Assembly: GCF_009604425.1 (NCBI RefSeq)
Contig: NZ_WEGI01000008.1
Span: 62,001-126,000 of the forward strand
Direction: 5' to 3'
Length of the DNA stretch: 64,000 nt
From: Nocardia aurantia
GTDB taxonomy: Bacteria; Actinomycetota; Actinomycetes; Mycobacteriales; Mycobacteriaceae
Shown: in pieces, positions 55,776 to 64,000 of the stretch
Position numbering within the stretch: position 1 is the first letter of the stretch
How the letters are laid out: the number at the start of each line of letters is the position of its first letter
Notes under the pieces: generated by a model
Database searches by the model: none
What the model saw: only the letters and a program-made list of their open reading frames with translations
What the model was told of the DNA's origin: nothing
Made by a program: the position numbers and the translations under genes

Positions 55776-57578
55776 GTGCCCATCGAAATCCCGCACGATG
55801 TCGCACTGTTCCTCAATTACATGGGCGTCCCGTATCCGGATATCAACGAGGACGATGTGCGGAGACTCGGCCGGGAGGTCGAGAATTTCGCGACCAATGT
55901 TTCGAATACCCATTCGCAGGCGACCGGCGCCATCAAGGATATGAACTCGGTCTACTCGGGATATTCGTACGAGCAGATGCTGGCGGCGTGGGGCCGGATG
56001 AGCGCGGGCCACATGCGCGATCTGGATACGGCGTGCAAGGCGGTGGGCCGGGCGCTGGATATCGCCGCGGAGGTCATCACGGTCGCGAAGGTCGCCGTGC
56101 TGGGCGAGTTGGCGGCGCTGGCCGCCTCGTATTTCGCGACATTGTCGGCCACGTTCGCGACCGGGGGATTGTCCGCGGCGATCGCGCTCGCGATCCAGGA
56201 CGCCGCGAAGCGGATTCTCTTCGCCCTGGAGCAGTACCTGGTGGCCTACCTCCTGATGGAGGTGGTCGAGAAGGCCATCGAGCCGCTCGAGCACGTCGTC
56301 GAAGAGATGGTCGGCGGGGCGCTGCACCACGCCGTCGAGGATCTGCTGGGCCTGCCACCGCCGAGCAGTTCCACGGCGATGCCCCTGCACATCGAGCCGG
56401 ACGAGGTGCTGCGCTACGCCGCGCTGCTGGACAAGTACGCCGACGACATGCTGAAGCACGCGAACGATTTCGCGAACACCGTCGGCGGGATGGATTTCAG
56501 CACCCCGACCACCGGCGGCGATCCGCCGGCGGATCCGGTCACCGGCTCGGTGCAACCGTCGCCGGCACCGGCGCAACCCGCCGAGTCCGCGCCGGCCGCG
56601 GCCGGACCGGCTGTGCCGCAGAGCTCTTCGGTGAGTCACCCGGCCGATCCGCATTCGGCGACGGCCCCGGCCGGTACCACCGGCCCGGCCGACTCCGCCG
56701 CTCCGGCAACGCATTCGGCGCCGGGACAGGCCCCAGGTGATTCCGGACCGCACGGCGCGGCGACGGCCGATCACGGACGGCACGGTACGGCGACGGCCGA
56801 TCACGGCGTGGGTGCGCCGGGCGCGGCTGCCGCTCCGGCGACGCATTCCCTGGCCGTACCGCATCCGGCGGACGCCGGATCCTCGATTCCGGATTCCGCC
56901 GCCGACCGGCACTCGGCCGAGCCGGGGGACACCGGGGCCGTCCGCCCGTGGACCGGCGAGCACGCCGCGCCCGCACCGGCGACAACTGCCGGGCCGAATG
57001 CGGAATCCACCGCAGCGCAACATGTTCCGTCACACGCCGGGGAGCCGGCCGTCGCGTCCGCCGGGGCCCACGAGTCCACCGCGGCAGGCGCCGGTTCCGG
57101 CCCCGCCGACGAGGCAGCGGCCCGCGATGCGGGTGCCGCCGCGCCCGCGGAGCAGCAACCGGCTGGGGGAAGCCCCCCGCGCGGCGGCGTCCCGAGAGGA
57201 CGCGTCGGCCCATGGCGGGGGCCTCGTCGCACCGGGCCGGCGCCTGCCCCAGAGCCCGCACCCGAACCCGTCGAGGAAGCCGGACCGGCGCCGGGTCGTG
57301 CGGGTGTCGCCGCGGACGGTCGGCGTTCCGGCACGCCGTGGTCGAAACCCCGTCGCGCCGAGCCGGTTCCGGCCACGGACGCCCAGCGGCAGGTCTTCGC
57401 GCCCGAAACGACCGATCGCGCACCGAAATCCGGTGAGCCCGTTGTCGGCCCGCCCCGGTCCGATGAGATCGGAGCCACGCCGTCGGCGGATGTCGGCGAC
57501 GCTGATGCCGCTGCGCCGCAACACCCACCGTCGTCCGCCGGACCGAACTCCATCGAGTCGGCCCCCGACCGTCGCTGA
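55776..57578 (+). CDS. CpnT-like WXG100-family protein without a recognisable toxin domain
   Basis: 600 aa. Residues 1-245 match the N-terminal part of large actinobacterial T7SS proteins such as CpnT (IEIPHDVALFLNYM, YEQMLAAWGRMSAGH, a long hydrophobic helix region at about 95-180). The rest is Pro/Ala/Thr/Ser/Gly-rich with basic patches and ends without any fold I can name. In this family the C terminus is usually a toxin or enzyme; none is visible. GTG start at 55776. Confidence 0.7.
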   Translation: MPIEIPHDVALFLNYMGVPYPDINEDDVRRLGREVENFATNVSNTHSQATGAIKDMNSVYSGYSYEQMLAAWGRMSAGHMRDLDTACKAVGRALDIAAEVITVAKVAVLGELAALAASYFATLSATFATGGLSAAIALAIQDAAKRILFALEQYLVAYLLMEVVEKAIEPLEHVVEEMVGGALHHAVEDLLGLPPPSSSTAMPLHIEPDEVLRYAALLDKYADDMLKHANDFANTVGGMDFSTPTTGGDPPADPVTGSVQPSPAPAQPAESAPAAAGPAVPQSSSVSHPADPHSATAPAGTTGPADSAAPATHSAPGQAPGDSGPHGAATADHGRHGTATADHGVGAPGAAAAPATHSLAVPHPADAGSSIPDSAADRHSAEPGDTGAVRPWTGEHAAPAPATTAGPNAESTAAQHVPSHAGEPAVASAGAHESTAAGAGSGPADEAAARDAGAAAPAEQQPAGGSPPRGGVPRGRVGPWRGPRRTGPAPAPEPAPEPVEEAGPAPGRAGVAADGRRSGTPWSKPRRAEPVPATDAQRQVFAPETTDRAPKSGEPVVGPPRSDEIGATPSADVGDADAAAPQHPPSSAGPNSIESAPDRR

Positions 57579-57579
57579 G

Positions 57580-57602
57580 CCGCCCGGCGCTCGCCGGGCG
57601 GT
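57580..57602 (+). terminator. hairpin just after the CpnT-like stop
   Basis: Near-perfect 10-bp inverted repeat CCGCCCGGCG / CGCCGGGCGG, 1 base after the stop codon; no T run. Confidence 0.65.
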
Positions 57603-57614
57603 CTGCTCGCCGAT

Positions 57615-57715
57615 CGGCGTCCTCGGCGACCGACCCGCTCGACGGTCGGCCCGCTCGGCGACCGGCCTGCTCGACGGTCGATCCGCTCGAGATCGGTGCT
57701 CGACAATCGAGCGAT
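57615..57715. repeat. imperfect repeats before eccA
   Basis: Units such as CTCGGCGACCG and CTCGACGGTCG alternate about every 17 bases, with a decayed end (CTCGACAATCG). They could fold into small hairpins. Confidence 0.6.
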
Positions 57716-57847
57716 CCGATCGCGCGGTCCGCGCCGCGTCGCGATTTATCCCGGGCCGGTAAATGTCCCGTCATGTAACGGGCCGACAATTGGTGGACCG
57801 AAGTAACGTATTCGCAGGAAATATCCGGTCCGGTCTCCGGACGGGAC

Positions 57848-57863
57848 TTCCCAGCCGGGGGAA
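57848..57863. promoter_or_regulatory. palindromic operator site before eccA
   Basis: TTCCCA-GCCG-GGGGAA, one mismatch to the perfect palindrome, 27 bases before the eccA frame start. Confidence 0.6.
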
Positions 57864-57889
57864 CACTCGCCAACGATCAAAGGGCCGGA

Positions 57890-59695
57890 GTGTCTATCGT
57901 TCGAGCAGGCGCGAGGTGGAAGGAATCCGAGTTGTCAGCGGCCGAGGACGCGTTCTATACGGGTGTGCAGTGTCTCGGGTTGGTGGCCGGTGGTGTGCGG
58001 AACGAACAGCATGCGCTGGCCGCGTTCCGGGCGGCGACCAATCTGGATCCCGACATGTGTGATGCGTGGCTCGGCCGCGCCATGGCCGGTGAGGTCAATT
58101 CCGAAGTGGTGTACGGCGCTTATCGTTCCGTGCACAATCTCTATCGCGATCAGCAGCGGGCCGGCCTGGTGGACCGGACCCTGTGGTGCCAGGTCGAGAT
58201 CGGCATGTACGGGCTGCGGGTGGCGATGGCCGACCGCGACCAGATCGCCGTGGCGCAGGCCTGCCAGTACGCCGAGGGCGGCGAATGGGAGGAGGCCGTC
58301 GCGATCCTCGATCAGGTACCGCACGACGACATCTCCGATTTCGTCCGGATGACCCTGTACTTCCGCACCAAGCGCTGGAACGACGTGCTCGAGGCCCGCC
58401 TCGCCAAGCCGATCATCGAGGACGGCCTGCTCGACATCGCCGCCGAACTCATGGCCGCGCGCTCGCTGGCGCATCTGGGCCGATTCGGCGAGGCCCTGCC
58501 GCGCGCCCAGCGGATCGTCGAGGACAGCGCCTCGGGCAATCTCTCCTACATCTGGGCCGACGCGCACTTCCTGCTCGGAATGGTGCTGCGGCACAACGGT
58601 GATCACGAGGCGGCCGAGCGAATCCTGAAGGGCCTGCAAGGGTCCGCGCTGTGGCCGCAGCGCGAGGAGTGGCAGAACGCGGTCAAGGACAAGACCTACC
58701 GGCTCGAGGTCGCCACCGCGGAGGTCATCGCCTCCCGCACCAACCGGTGGGATCCGCGTTCGGGCGACGACCCGAGCGAGGTGGCCGCCACCGCCGCCCG
58801 CACCGAGCGCGAGGCGCTGCTGGCCGAGGCCTCGGAGCTGCTGTCGTCCCAGATCGGCATGGCGTCGGTCAAGGAGCAGGTGGACCGGCTCAAGTCCGGT
58901 GTGCTGATGGACCAGGTGCGGGCCAAGCGCGGCCTCGCCGTGGATTCCCGCTCGCACCACCTGATCTTCTCCGGGCCGCCCGGTACCGGTAAGACCACTA
59001 TCGCGCGCGTGATCGCGAAGATCTTCGCCGGCCTCGGCGTCGTCGAGAACGCGGAGGTGGTCGAGGCGTCCCGCAACGACATGGTGGGCACGCATCTCGG
59101 CCACACCGCGCCGAAGACCAACGCGCTCATCGACTCCGCGCTCGGTGGCGTGCTGTTCATCGACGAGGCGTACACCCTGGTGCAGGAGGGACTGTCCGGC
59201 GGCGACGCCTTCGGCAAGGAGGCCGTCGACACCCTGCTGGCCCGGATGGAGAACGACCGCGACAAGCTCGTGGTGATCATCGCCGGTTACGAGGATCAGA
59301 TCGACCGCTTCCTGACCTCCAACGACGGTCTGGCCTCGCGCTTCACCAAGCGGGTGCGGTTCTCCAGCTACGATCCCGAAGAGCTGGTGCAGATCGCGGA
59401 ATTCATTGCGAAGAAGAAGGATTCGATCCTCGCCTACGACACCCGCGAGGTGCTGCGCGCGCACTGCGATCGGCTGTGCGGCCAGATGCGCAACGGCCGC
59501 AAGATGATCGATCTGGTGGGCAACGGCCGGTTCGTCCGTAACGTCGTAGAATCGGCGGAGTCCGAACGGGATTACCGTTTCACCCGCGACAACGTCGATG
59601 TGCTGTCGCTCACCGACGAGGAGCTGATGACCATCTCCGAATCCGACATCACCGCGGCGCTCGACAGCCTCAGCCGCAGCGCCGGCGTGGCCTGA
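57890..59695 (+). CDS. eccA: ESX AAA+ ATPase EccA
   Basis: Cytosolic CbbX/CfqX-type ATPase that handles substrates of the type VII system. 601 aa: N-terminal TPR-like domain (about 15-290) and C-terminal AAA+ domain with Walker A GPPGTGKT (Lys368), Walker B LFIDEAYTL and the sensor region. GTG at 57890 is given; a TTG at 57932 (LSAAEDAFY) has a better Shine-Dalgarno (AAGGA, 7 bases) and matches where similarity begins. First gene of the eccA-eccB-eccC operon; 14 bases to eccB. Confidence 0.9.
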   Translation: MSIVRAGARWKESELSAAEDAFYTGVQCLGLVAGGVRNEQHALAAFRAATNLDPDMCDAWLGRAMAGEVNSEVVYGAYRSVHNLYRDQQRAGLVDRTLWCQVEIGMYGLRVAMADRDQIAVAQACQYAEGGEWEEAVAILDQVPHDDISDFVRMTLYFRTKRWNDVLEARLAKPIIEDGLLDIAAELMAARSLAHLGRFGEALPRAQRIVEDSASGNLSYIWADAHFLLGMVLRHNGDHEAAERILKGLQGSALWPQREEWQNAVKDKTYRLEVATAEVIASRTNRWDPRSGDDPSEVAATAARTEREALLAEASELLSSQIGMASVKEQVDRLKSGVLMDQVRAKRGLAVDSRSHHLIFSGPPGTGKTTIARVIAKIFAGLGVVENAEVVEASRNDMVGTHLGHTAPKTNALIDSALGGVLFIDEAYTLVQEGLSGGDAFGKEAVDTLLARMENDRDKLVVIIAGYEDQIDRFLTSNDGLASRFTKRVRFSSYDPEELVQIAEFIAKKKDSILAYDTREVLRAHCDRLCGQMRNGRKMIDLVGNGRFVRNVVESAESERDYRFTRDNVDVLSLTDEELMTISESDITAALDSLSRSAGVA

Positions 59696-59709
59696 CACCG
59701 GGTATCGCC

Positions 59710-61266
59710 GTGGCACGTTTCCGGGTGGTGACCAGGCACCAGATCTCCGGATGGCGATTCCTGTTGCGCCGCATCGAACATGCGCTGGTCCGGCGCGACG
59801 CGTCGATGCTCGACGATCCGCAGCGCGGGCGGTCCACGGCACTGTCGGTCGGTATCGCGCTGGCCTGTCTGGTGATCGCGGGCGCGGCCGTGCTGGGTTT
59901 CTTCAAGCCCGCCAAGATGGTGGGTTCGTCGAAGATCGTGTCCGAGAAGGACACCGGGGCGCTGTATGTGCATCTGGGCAACCGGTTGTACCCGGCGCTG
60001 AATCTCACCTCGGCCCGGCTGATCGTCGGCAGCGCGGATACCCCGGTGCCGGTGTCCCACGACGAACTCGCGAAATACCCGCGCGGTCCGCTGGTCGGCA
60101 TCCCCGGCGCGCCCAACAGCATCGTCGACGCCGGCGCTCGGGACTCGACCTGGACCGTCTGCGACACCTCGCAGACCGGCGCCGCGGCGCCGGTCGATCC
60201 GCGGACCGGACTGCCCACGGTGGCCCGGGCGGCCATGCGCACCACGGTGATCGGCGGCACGCTGTCCGTCGACGGCGGTGACCTCATCCGTCCGCTGGGC
60301 GAGGGCGAGGCCCGGTTGCTGCGCGACGACGCCACGACCTGGCTGGTCTACAACGATGCCGGGAAGGGCGCGGTGCGGGCCGCGGTCAGCACCAGCGACA
60401 CCGCCGTGATGCTGGCGCTGGGCATCGACTCGACCATCCAGGTGCCCGCCGCGTCCAAGGGCCTGATCGGGGCGATCCCCGAGGTACCGCCGATCCGGGT
60501 GCCCGAGATCCCCGGCGCCGGCAGCACCGTCACGCTCAATTCCGGGCTCACCGTGACCGTCGGCGCGGTGCTGACCGGCAACACCCCGGACCGGGGCGCG
60601 TCGTACTACGTGGTCTCGCAGTCGGGGGTCGTACAGATCGGGCCGGTGCTGGCCGCGATGATCCGCAACGCGAACGCCCGGGGCACGGTGTCGAGTCAAT
60701 CGGTCGGTCCGGACGTGATCGCGACCAATCTCCGCCCCGGCGGCTGGCCCGGCACGGAGAGCTATCCCACCCGCGCGCTGCGGGTCGTCGATCCGGCCCG
60801 GTTCCTGGTGACGTGTTACGAGTGGTCGCGCACGCCCACGGCGCAGAACGCGTCCACCACCCTGCTGGTCGGCCGGCAGCTGCCACTGCCGGCGGACCAG
60901 CAGAACCGGACCGTCGACTTGGTCACCGCGCAGCTGTCGCACGGCGCCACCGCCGACGCGGCGTATCTGGCCGGCGGCGCCGGCCGGTTCGTCCAGGCCA
61001 CCGGCGCGGATCCGTCCTCGGCGCGGCGCGAGTCGATGTTCTGGATCTCGGATACCGGCGTGCGCTACGGCGTCGACGTGCAACCCGGGCAGAACGGCCA
61101 GGATCCGACGGTGACCGCGCTCGCGTTGCGCAACCCGGTTCCCGCGCCGTGGAGCATCGTGTCGTTGTTCGCGGTCGGGCCCACGCTGTCCCAGCGCGAC
61201 GCCCGGATCGCGCACGACGGTATCGCGCCCGATCGCACGGTGATCGGCTTCGGCGGTACCCAGTGA
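59710..61266 (+). CDS. eccB: ESX membrane component EccB
   Basis: Structural subunit of the type VII membrane complex. 518 aa. N-terminal cytoplasmic stretch with the family signature VTRHQISGWRFLLRRIEHAL, one membrane helix (about 46-66), and a large periplasmic part with repeats and two cysteines (TVCDTS near residue 158, VTCYEW near residue 375) that form the conserved disulfide. GTG start 14 bases after the eccA stop. Confidence 0.93.
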   Translation: MARFRVVTRHQISGWRFLLRRIEHALVRRDASMLDDPQRGRSTALSVGIALACLVIAGAAVLGFFKPAKMVGSSKIVSEKDTGALYVHLGNRLYPALNLTSARLIVGSADTPVPVSHDELAKYPRGPLVGIPGAPNSIVDAGARDSTWTVCDTSQTGAAAPVDPRTGLPTVARAAMRTTVIGGTLSVDGGDLIRPLGEGEARLLRDDATTWLVYNDAGKGAVRAAVSTSDTAVMLALGIDSTIQVPAASKGLIGAIPEVPPIRVPEIPGAGSTVTLNSGLTVTVGAVLTGNTPDRGASYYVVSQSGVVQIGPVLAAMIRNANARGTVSSQSVGPDVIATNLRPGGWPGTESYPTRALRVVDPARFLVTCYEWSRTPTAQNASTTLLVGRQLPLPADQQNRTVDLVTAQLSHGATADAAYLAGGAGRFVQATGADPSSARRESMFWISDTGVRYGVDVQPGQNGQDPTVTALALRNPVPAPWSIVSLFAVGPTLSQRDARIAHDGIAPDRTVIGFGGTQ

Positions 61267-61282
61267 GATCGGTTGGTAGCAG

Positions 61283-64000
61283 GTGACCAGTACCCGTCGC
61301 TTCGTCCGTCCGGCCCGGATGGTCCGGGGCCCGAAGGCGCCGGCCGTCACGGAACTGCGCTTGCAGCCGCCGACCGAACTGCCGAAACCCGTTCCGCCGT
61401 CGCGGGTCAAGATGATCATGCCGGTGGTCATGATGGCCGGTATGGGCGGCATGATGGTGATCATGATCCGCTCCAGCGGCGGATTCTCCCCGACCACCCT
61501 GATGTTCCCGATGATGATGGTCGTGTCGATGTTCGGCATGATCGGTGGGTCGTTCGGCGGCGGCAACAATTCCGCGAGCCTCAACGAGGACCGCAAGGAC
61601 TATCTGCGCAGCCTCGCCGAGAACCGGAAACAGGTGCGCGACGCCGAAACCGAACTCTTCGACTACCTTCGCTACACCCATCCCGGGCCGGCCGAACTGC
61701 CCCGGCTGGTGGGCGGCAAGCGGATGTGGGAGGTACAGGTCGCGGCGCCGCAGTTCCTCCGGGTGCGCATCGGCCGCGGCCGCATCGCCAACCAGGTCCG
61801 GGTGATCGTGCCGGAGGCCGCGCCGACGTCGGATCTGGATCCGGTGGGCGTGGTCGAGCTCACCCGCTTCGCCAAGGCGTACTCCACCGTCGGCGGCATG
61901 CCGGTGGCCATCAATCTGCTGTCCACCCCGCAGGTCGGCTTCGACGGTGATCCGGACGCGGTGGCCGGGCTGGTCCGGGCGATGATCGCCGAGGTGGCGG
62001 TGCTGCACGGCCCGGACCAGGTCGCGGTGGCCGCGGTGCTGTCGGAACCCGATGCGCCGCAATGGTCCTGGTTGAAATGGCTGCCACACACCCAGCACGC
62101 CAGCGATACCGACGGCATCGGCTCGGCGCGCATGGTGTACCGCAACGTCGCCGAATTGCGCGCCAAGGTGCTCGCCGGACTGAACCGCGGCCCGTTCTCC
62201 GCCAACAGCGAACCGAGTCTGGAACGCAAGCACTTCCTGCTGATCGTCGACATCACCGGCACCGCCGCGGATCGCGATATCTCGGGCATCGACGGCTGTA
62301 CCTGGCTGCGCCTCGGGCACACCGAACAGGCACTGCCGCGCGCACTGAAATTCGAAGTGGGCGCGGATCATTCGCTGCGGGAGACCACCAGCCGCGGCGT
62401 CCGGCGGATCGGTGTCGCCGACACCATGTCGGTGGCCGGGGTGACGGCGCTGGCGCGCGGCATCTCGCCCTATCGGCTGTCCACGGTCGTGGAGGCCGTG
62501 GTCGCCGAGCAGTCCGGCGTGGGCACCTCGTGGGAGGAACTGGTCCACCTGGCGGACCCGGGCACGATCCGGGTGGAGCAGCAGTGGCCTGCCCGCCGCG
62601 ACGCCGACCGCACCCGGCTGAACATCCCCTTCGGCCACGATCCGGCCGGCCAGGTGGTCTATCTGGACATCAAGGAATCCGCCGAGGAGGGCATGGGCCC
62701 GCACGGCATGTGCATCGGCGCCACCGGCTCCGGTAAATCGGAATTCCTTCGGACCCTTGTCCTCTCGGCGGTGGCGACGCACCCGCCGGACGTACTGAAC
62801 CTGCTGCTCGTCGACTTCAAGGGCGGCGCGACCTTCCTGGGCTTCGACCGGTTGTCGCATGTCACCGCGGTCGTCACCAACATGGAGGAGGAGGCCGATC
62901 TCGTCACCCGAATGGAGGACGTGATCAACGGCGAAATGGGCCGGCGGCAACGCATTCTGCGCGATGCCGGCAACTTCGCCAGTGTCGCCGACTACGAGCG
63001 GGCCCGGGAGCAGGGCGCCAACCTGGCCCCGATGCCGACGCTGCTGATCATCCTGGACGAGTTCGCCGAACTGCTGGAGCAGCACCCGAATTTCTCGAAG
63101 CTGTTCGTCGCCATCGGCCGCCTCGGCCGCTCGCTCCGGATCCACCTGCTGCTGGCCTCGCAGAAGGTCCCGGCCAACCGGATGGGCGAACTCGAAGCCC
63201 ACCTGTCGTACCGGATCGCGTTGCGCACCAACCAGACCAGCGACTCGCGCGACGCCATCGGCACCGCCGACGCGTACCACCTGCCCAAGAAGCCGGGCGC
63301 GGGATACCTGCGGGTGGGCGCGGGCGACCTGCAGCGCTTCCAGGCCGCCTACGTCGGCTCGACCTACATCGCGCCCGCGCAGACGACCGTGGCGGACGCG
63401 CGCCGGGCGCGCCGGGCCGGTGGTGGTTACCGGCCGCCGCAGCTGTTCACCGCGGCGCACATCTCCGATGTCCGGCCGACGGTGATCGAGCCCGAGGTCG
63501 TCGCCCCGGATGCCCCGGAGACACCGGACAGCGAGGCCGTGACCGTCATGGAGACGGTGCTGCAGCAACTGGCCGGGCACGGCCGTCCCGCGCATCAGAT
63601 GTGGTTGCCGCCGTTGAGCGTTCCGGCCACCCTGGATCGGCTCATCCAGGCCGCCCAGCCGGGCAGTCTGCGGGTGCCGTGGGCGATCATCGATATGCCG
63701 CGGCAGCAACGCCAGGACGTCTGGTCGGTGGATCTGTCCGGCGCGGGCGGCCACGTAGCCGTGGTCGGCGGCCCGCAGTCCGGTAAATCGACGGCGCTGC
63801 AATCCCTGATGATGGCCGCGGCGCTGACGCACACCCCGGAGCAGATCCAGTTCTACTGCCTGGACTTCTCCGGCGGCCTGTCCGGCATCCGCAACCTGCC
63901 GCACGTGGGATCGGTGGCCTCGGCGCGCGACGGCGATCGGATCCGGCGTACCTTCGCGCTGATCAACAACCTGATCGCGCACCGGCAGGCGTTGTTCACC
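61283..64000 (+). CDS. eccC: ESX FtsK/SpoIIIE ATPase EccC (3' end beyond window)
   Basis: Motor that recognises and drives T7SS substrates. 906 codons are visible and the frame is open to the window end. Two membrane helices near 45-63 and 70-88 (Met-rich), a DUF-type ATPase domain, then FtsK domain 1 with Walker A GATGSGKS (479-486, Lys485), LLLVDFKGG and LIILDEFAELL, then domain 2 with GGPQSGKS (829-836, Lys835). Long form with the domains fused rather than split. GTG start 16 bases after eccB. Confidence 0.93.
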   Translation, partial: MTSTRRFVRPARMVRGPKAPAVTELRLQPPTELPKPVPPSRVKMIMPVVMMAGMGGMMVIMIRSSGGFSPTTLMFPMMMVVSMFGMIGGSFGGGNNSASLNEDRKDYLRSLAENRKQVRDAETELFDYLRYTHPGPAELPRLVGGKRMWEVQVAAPQFLRVRIGRGRIANQVRVIVPEAAPTSDLDPVGVVELTRFAKAYSTVGGMPVAINLLSTPQVGFDGDPDAVAGLVRAMIAEVAVLHGPDQVAVAAVLSEPDAPQWSWLKWLPHTQHASDTDGIGSARMVYRNVAELRAKVLAGLNRGPFSANSEPSLERKHFLLIVDITGTAADRDISGIDGCTWLRLGHTEQALPRALKFEVGADHSLRETTSRGVRRIGVADTMSVAGVTALARGISPYRLSTVVEAVVAEQSGVGTSWEELVHLADPGTIRVEQQWPARRDADRTRLNIPFGHDPAGQVVYLDIKESAEEGMGPHGMCIGATGSGKSEFLRTLVLSAVATHPPDVLNLLLVDFKGGATFLGFDRLSHVTAVVTNMEEEADLVTRMEDVINGEMGRRQRILRDAGNFASVADYERAREQGANLAPMPTLLIILDEFAELLEQHPNFSKLFVAIGRLGRSLRIHLLLASQKVPANRMGELEAHLSYRIALRTNQTSDSRDAIGTADAYHLPKKPGAGYLRVGAGDLQRFQAAYVGSTYIAPAQTTVADARRARRAGGGYRPPQLFTAAHISDVRPTVIEPEVVAPDAPETPDSEAVTVMETVLQQLAGHGRPAHQMWLPPLSVPATLDRLIQAAQPGSLRVPWAIIDMPRQQRQDVWSVDLSGAGGHVAVVGGPQSGKSTALQSLMMAAALTHTPEQIQFYCLDFSGGLSGIRNLPHVGSVASARDGDRIRRTFALINNLIAHRQALFT

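Larger units (their letters stand above)
57579..57889. other. gene-free region before eccA
   Basis: Contains the hairpin, then about 100 bases of imperfect direct and inverted repeats of CTCGACGGTCG and CTCGGCGACCG (57615-57715), then the operator copy at 57848-57863. No gene seen. Confidence 0.6.

Noticed and set aside
57615..57715. CRISPR array
   Set aside because: Units are too short, imperfect and without spacers of constant length; no cas genes.
22295..57863. GGGAA of the palindrome read as an ECF sigma -35 (SigH/SigR GGGAAT-N18-GTT)
   Set aside because: No consistent GTT at the right distance, and the sites are palindromic, which a -35 box need not be.
60923..63982. About 1,000-codon open frame opposite eccB/eccC
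   Set aside because: Antisense shadow; rich in Arg/His/Gly with no fold, while eccB and eccC on the other strand are unmistakable.

Overview
This is a high-GC actinobacterial chromosome segment, almost certainly from the Mycobacteriales and most like Nocardia. The evidence is the tmk-mtrA-mtrB-lpqB-comF-hpf-secA neighbourhood, a DesA3-type desaturase with its reductase, a WS/DGAT enzyme, a WhiB protein and a type VII secretion (ESX) core of eccA-eccB-eccC. No rRNA, tRNA, CRISPR, insertion sequence or integrase was seen. Both window ends cut a gene: tmk on the left and eccC on the right.

Layout. 1-6.9 kb: core genes on the + strand (end of tmk; the overlapping mtrA-mtrB-lpqB operon; a ComF-type protein; hpf). 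7-14 kb: a - strand lipid block (WS/DGAT-like protein, DUF6912-like protein, ferredoxin reductase, two paralogous desaturases, then BluB). 14-18.1 kb: an Rv3235-like gene and secA, closed by a strong terminator. 18.5-21 kb: a divergent MerR/WhiB pair and a ROK-family protein. 21-64 kb: a large specialised secretion region. It opens with a PAS/GAF-like protein and a conjugation-type (TcpC/VirB3/VirB4/VirB6-like) operon with cell-wall hydrolases (NlpC/P60, SLT). It continues with ESX-associated genes: WXG100/EspC-like proteins, YbaB/EbfC-like proteins, two large proteins with a shared C-terminal module like mycobacterial Rv3899c, and several proteins built as linker plus Met/Leu-rich segment. 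A metabolic cassette sits in the middle: two divergent ATP-grasp paralogues, an MFS transporter with a YbaB-like tail, an EgtD-like histidine methyltransferase and a second MFS transporter. The region ends with an NlpC/P60 protein, a CpnT-like protein and eccA-eccB-eccC.

What ties the 21-58 kb region together is a 16-bp palindrome, TTCCCA-N4-TGGGAA with variants. About ten good copies occur, nearly all in intergenic or divergent promoter regions. They precede the conjugation-type operon, the degenerate and intact NlpC genes, the SLT/unknown divergent pair, the ATP-grasp pair, the YbaB/ESX-substrate pair, the NlpC/CpnT-like genes and eccA. I read this as one regulon that joins a T4SS-like channel, cell-wall hydrolases, a small-molecule cassette and a T7SS. 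This is an inference from sequence only; I did not recognise the motif as that of a known regulator.
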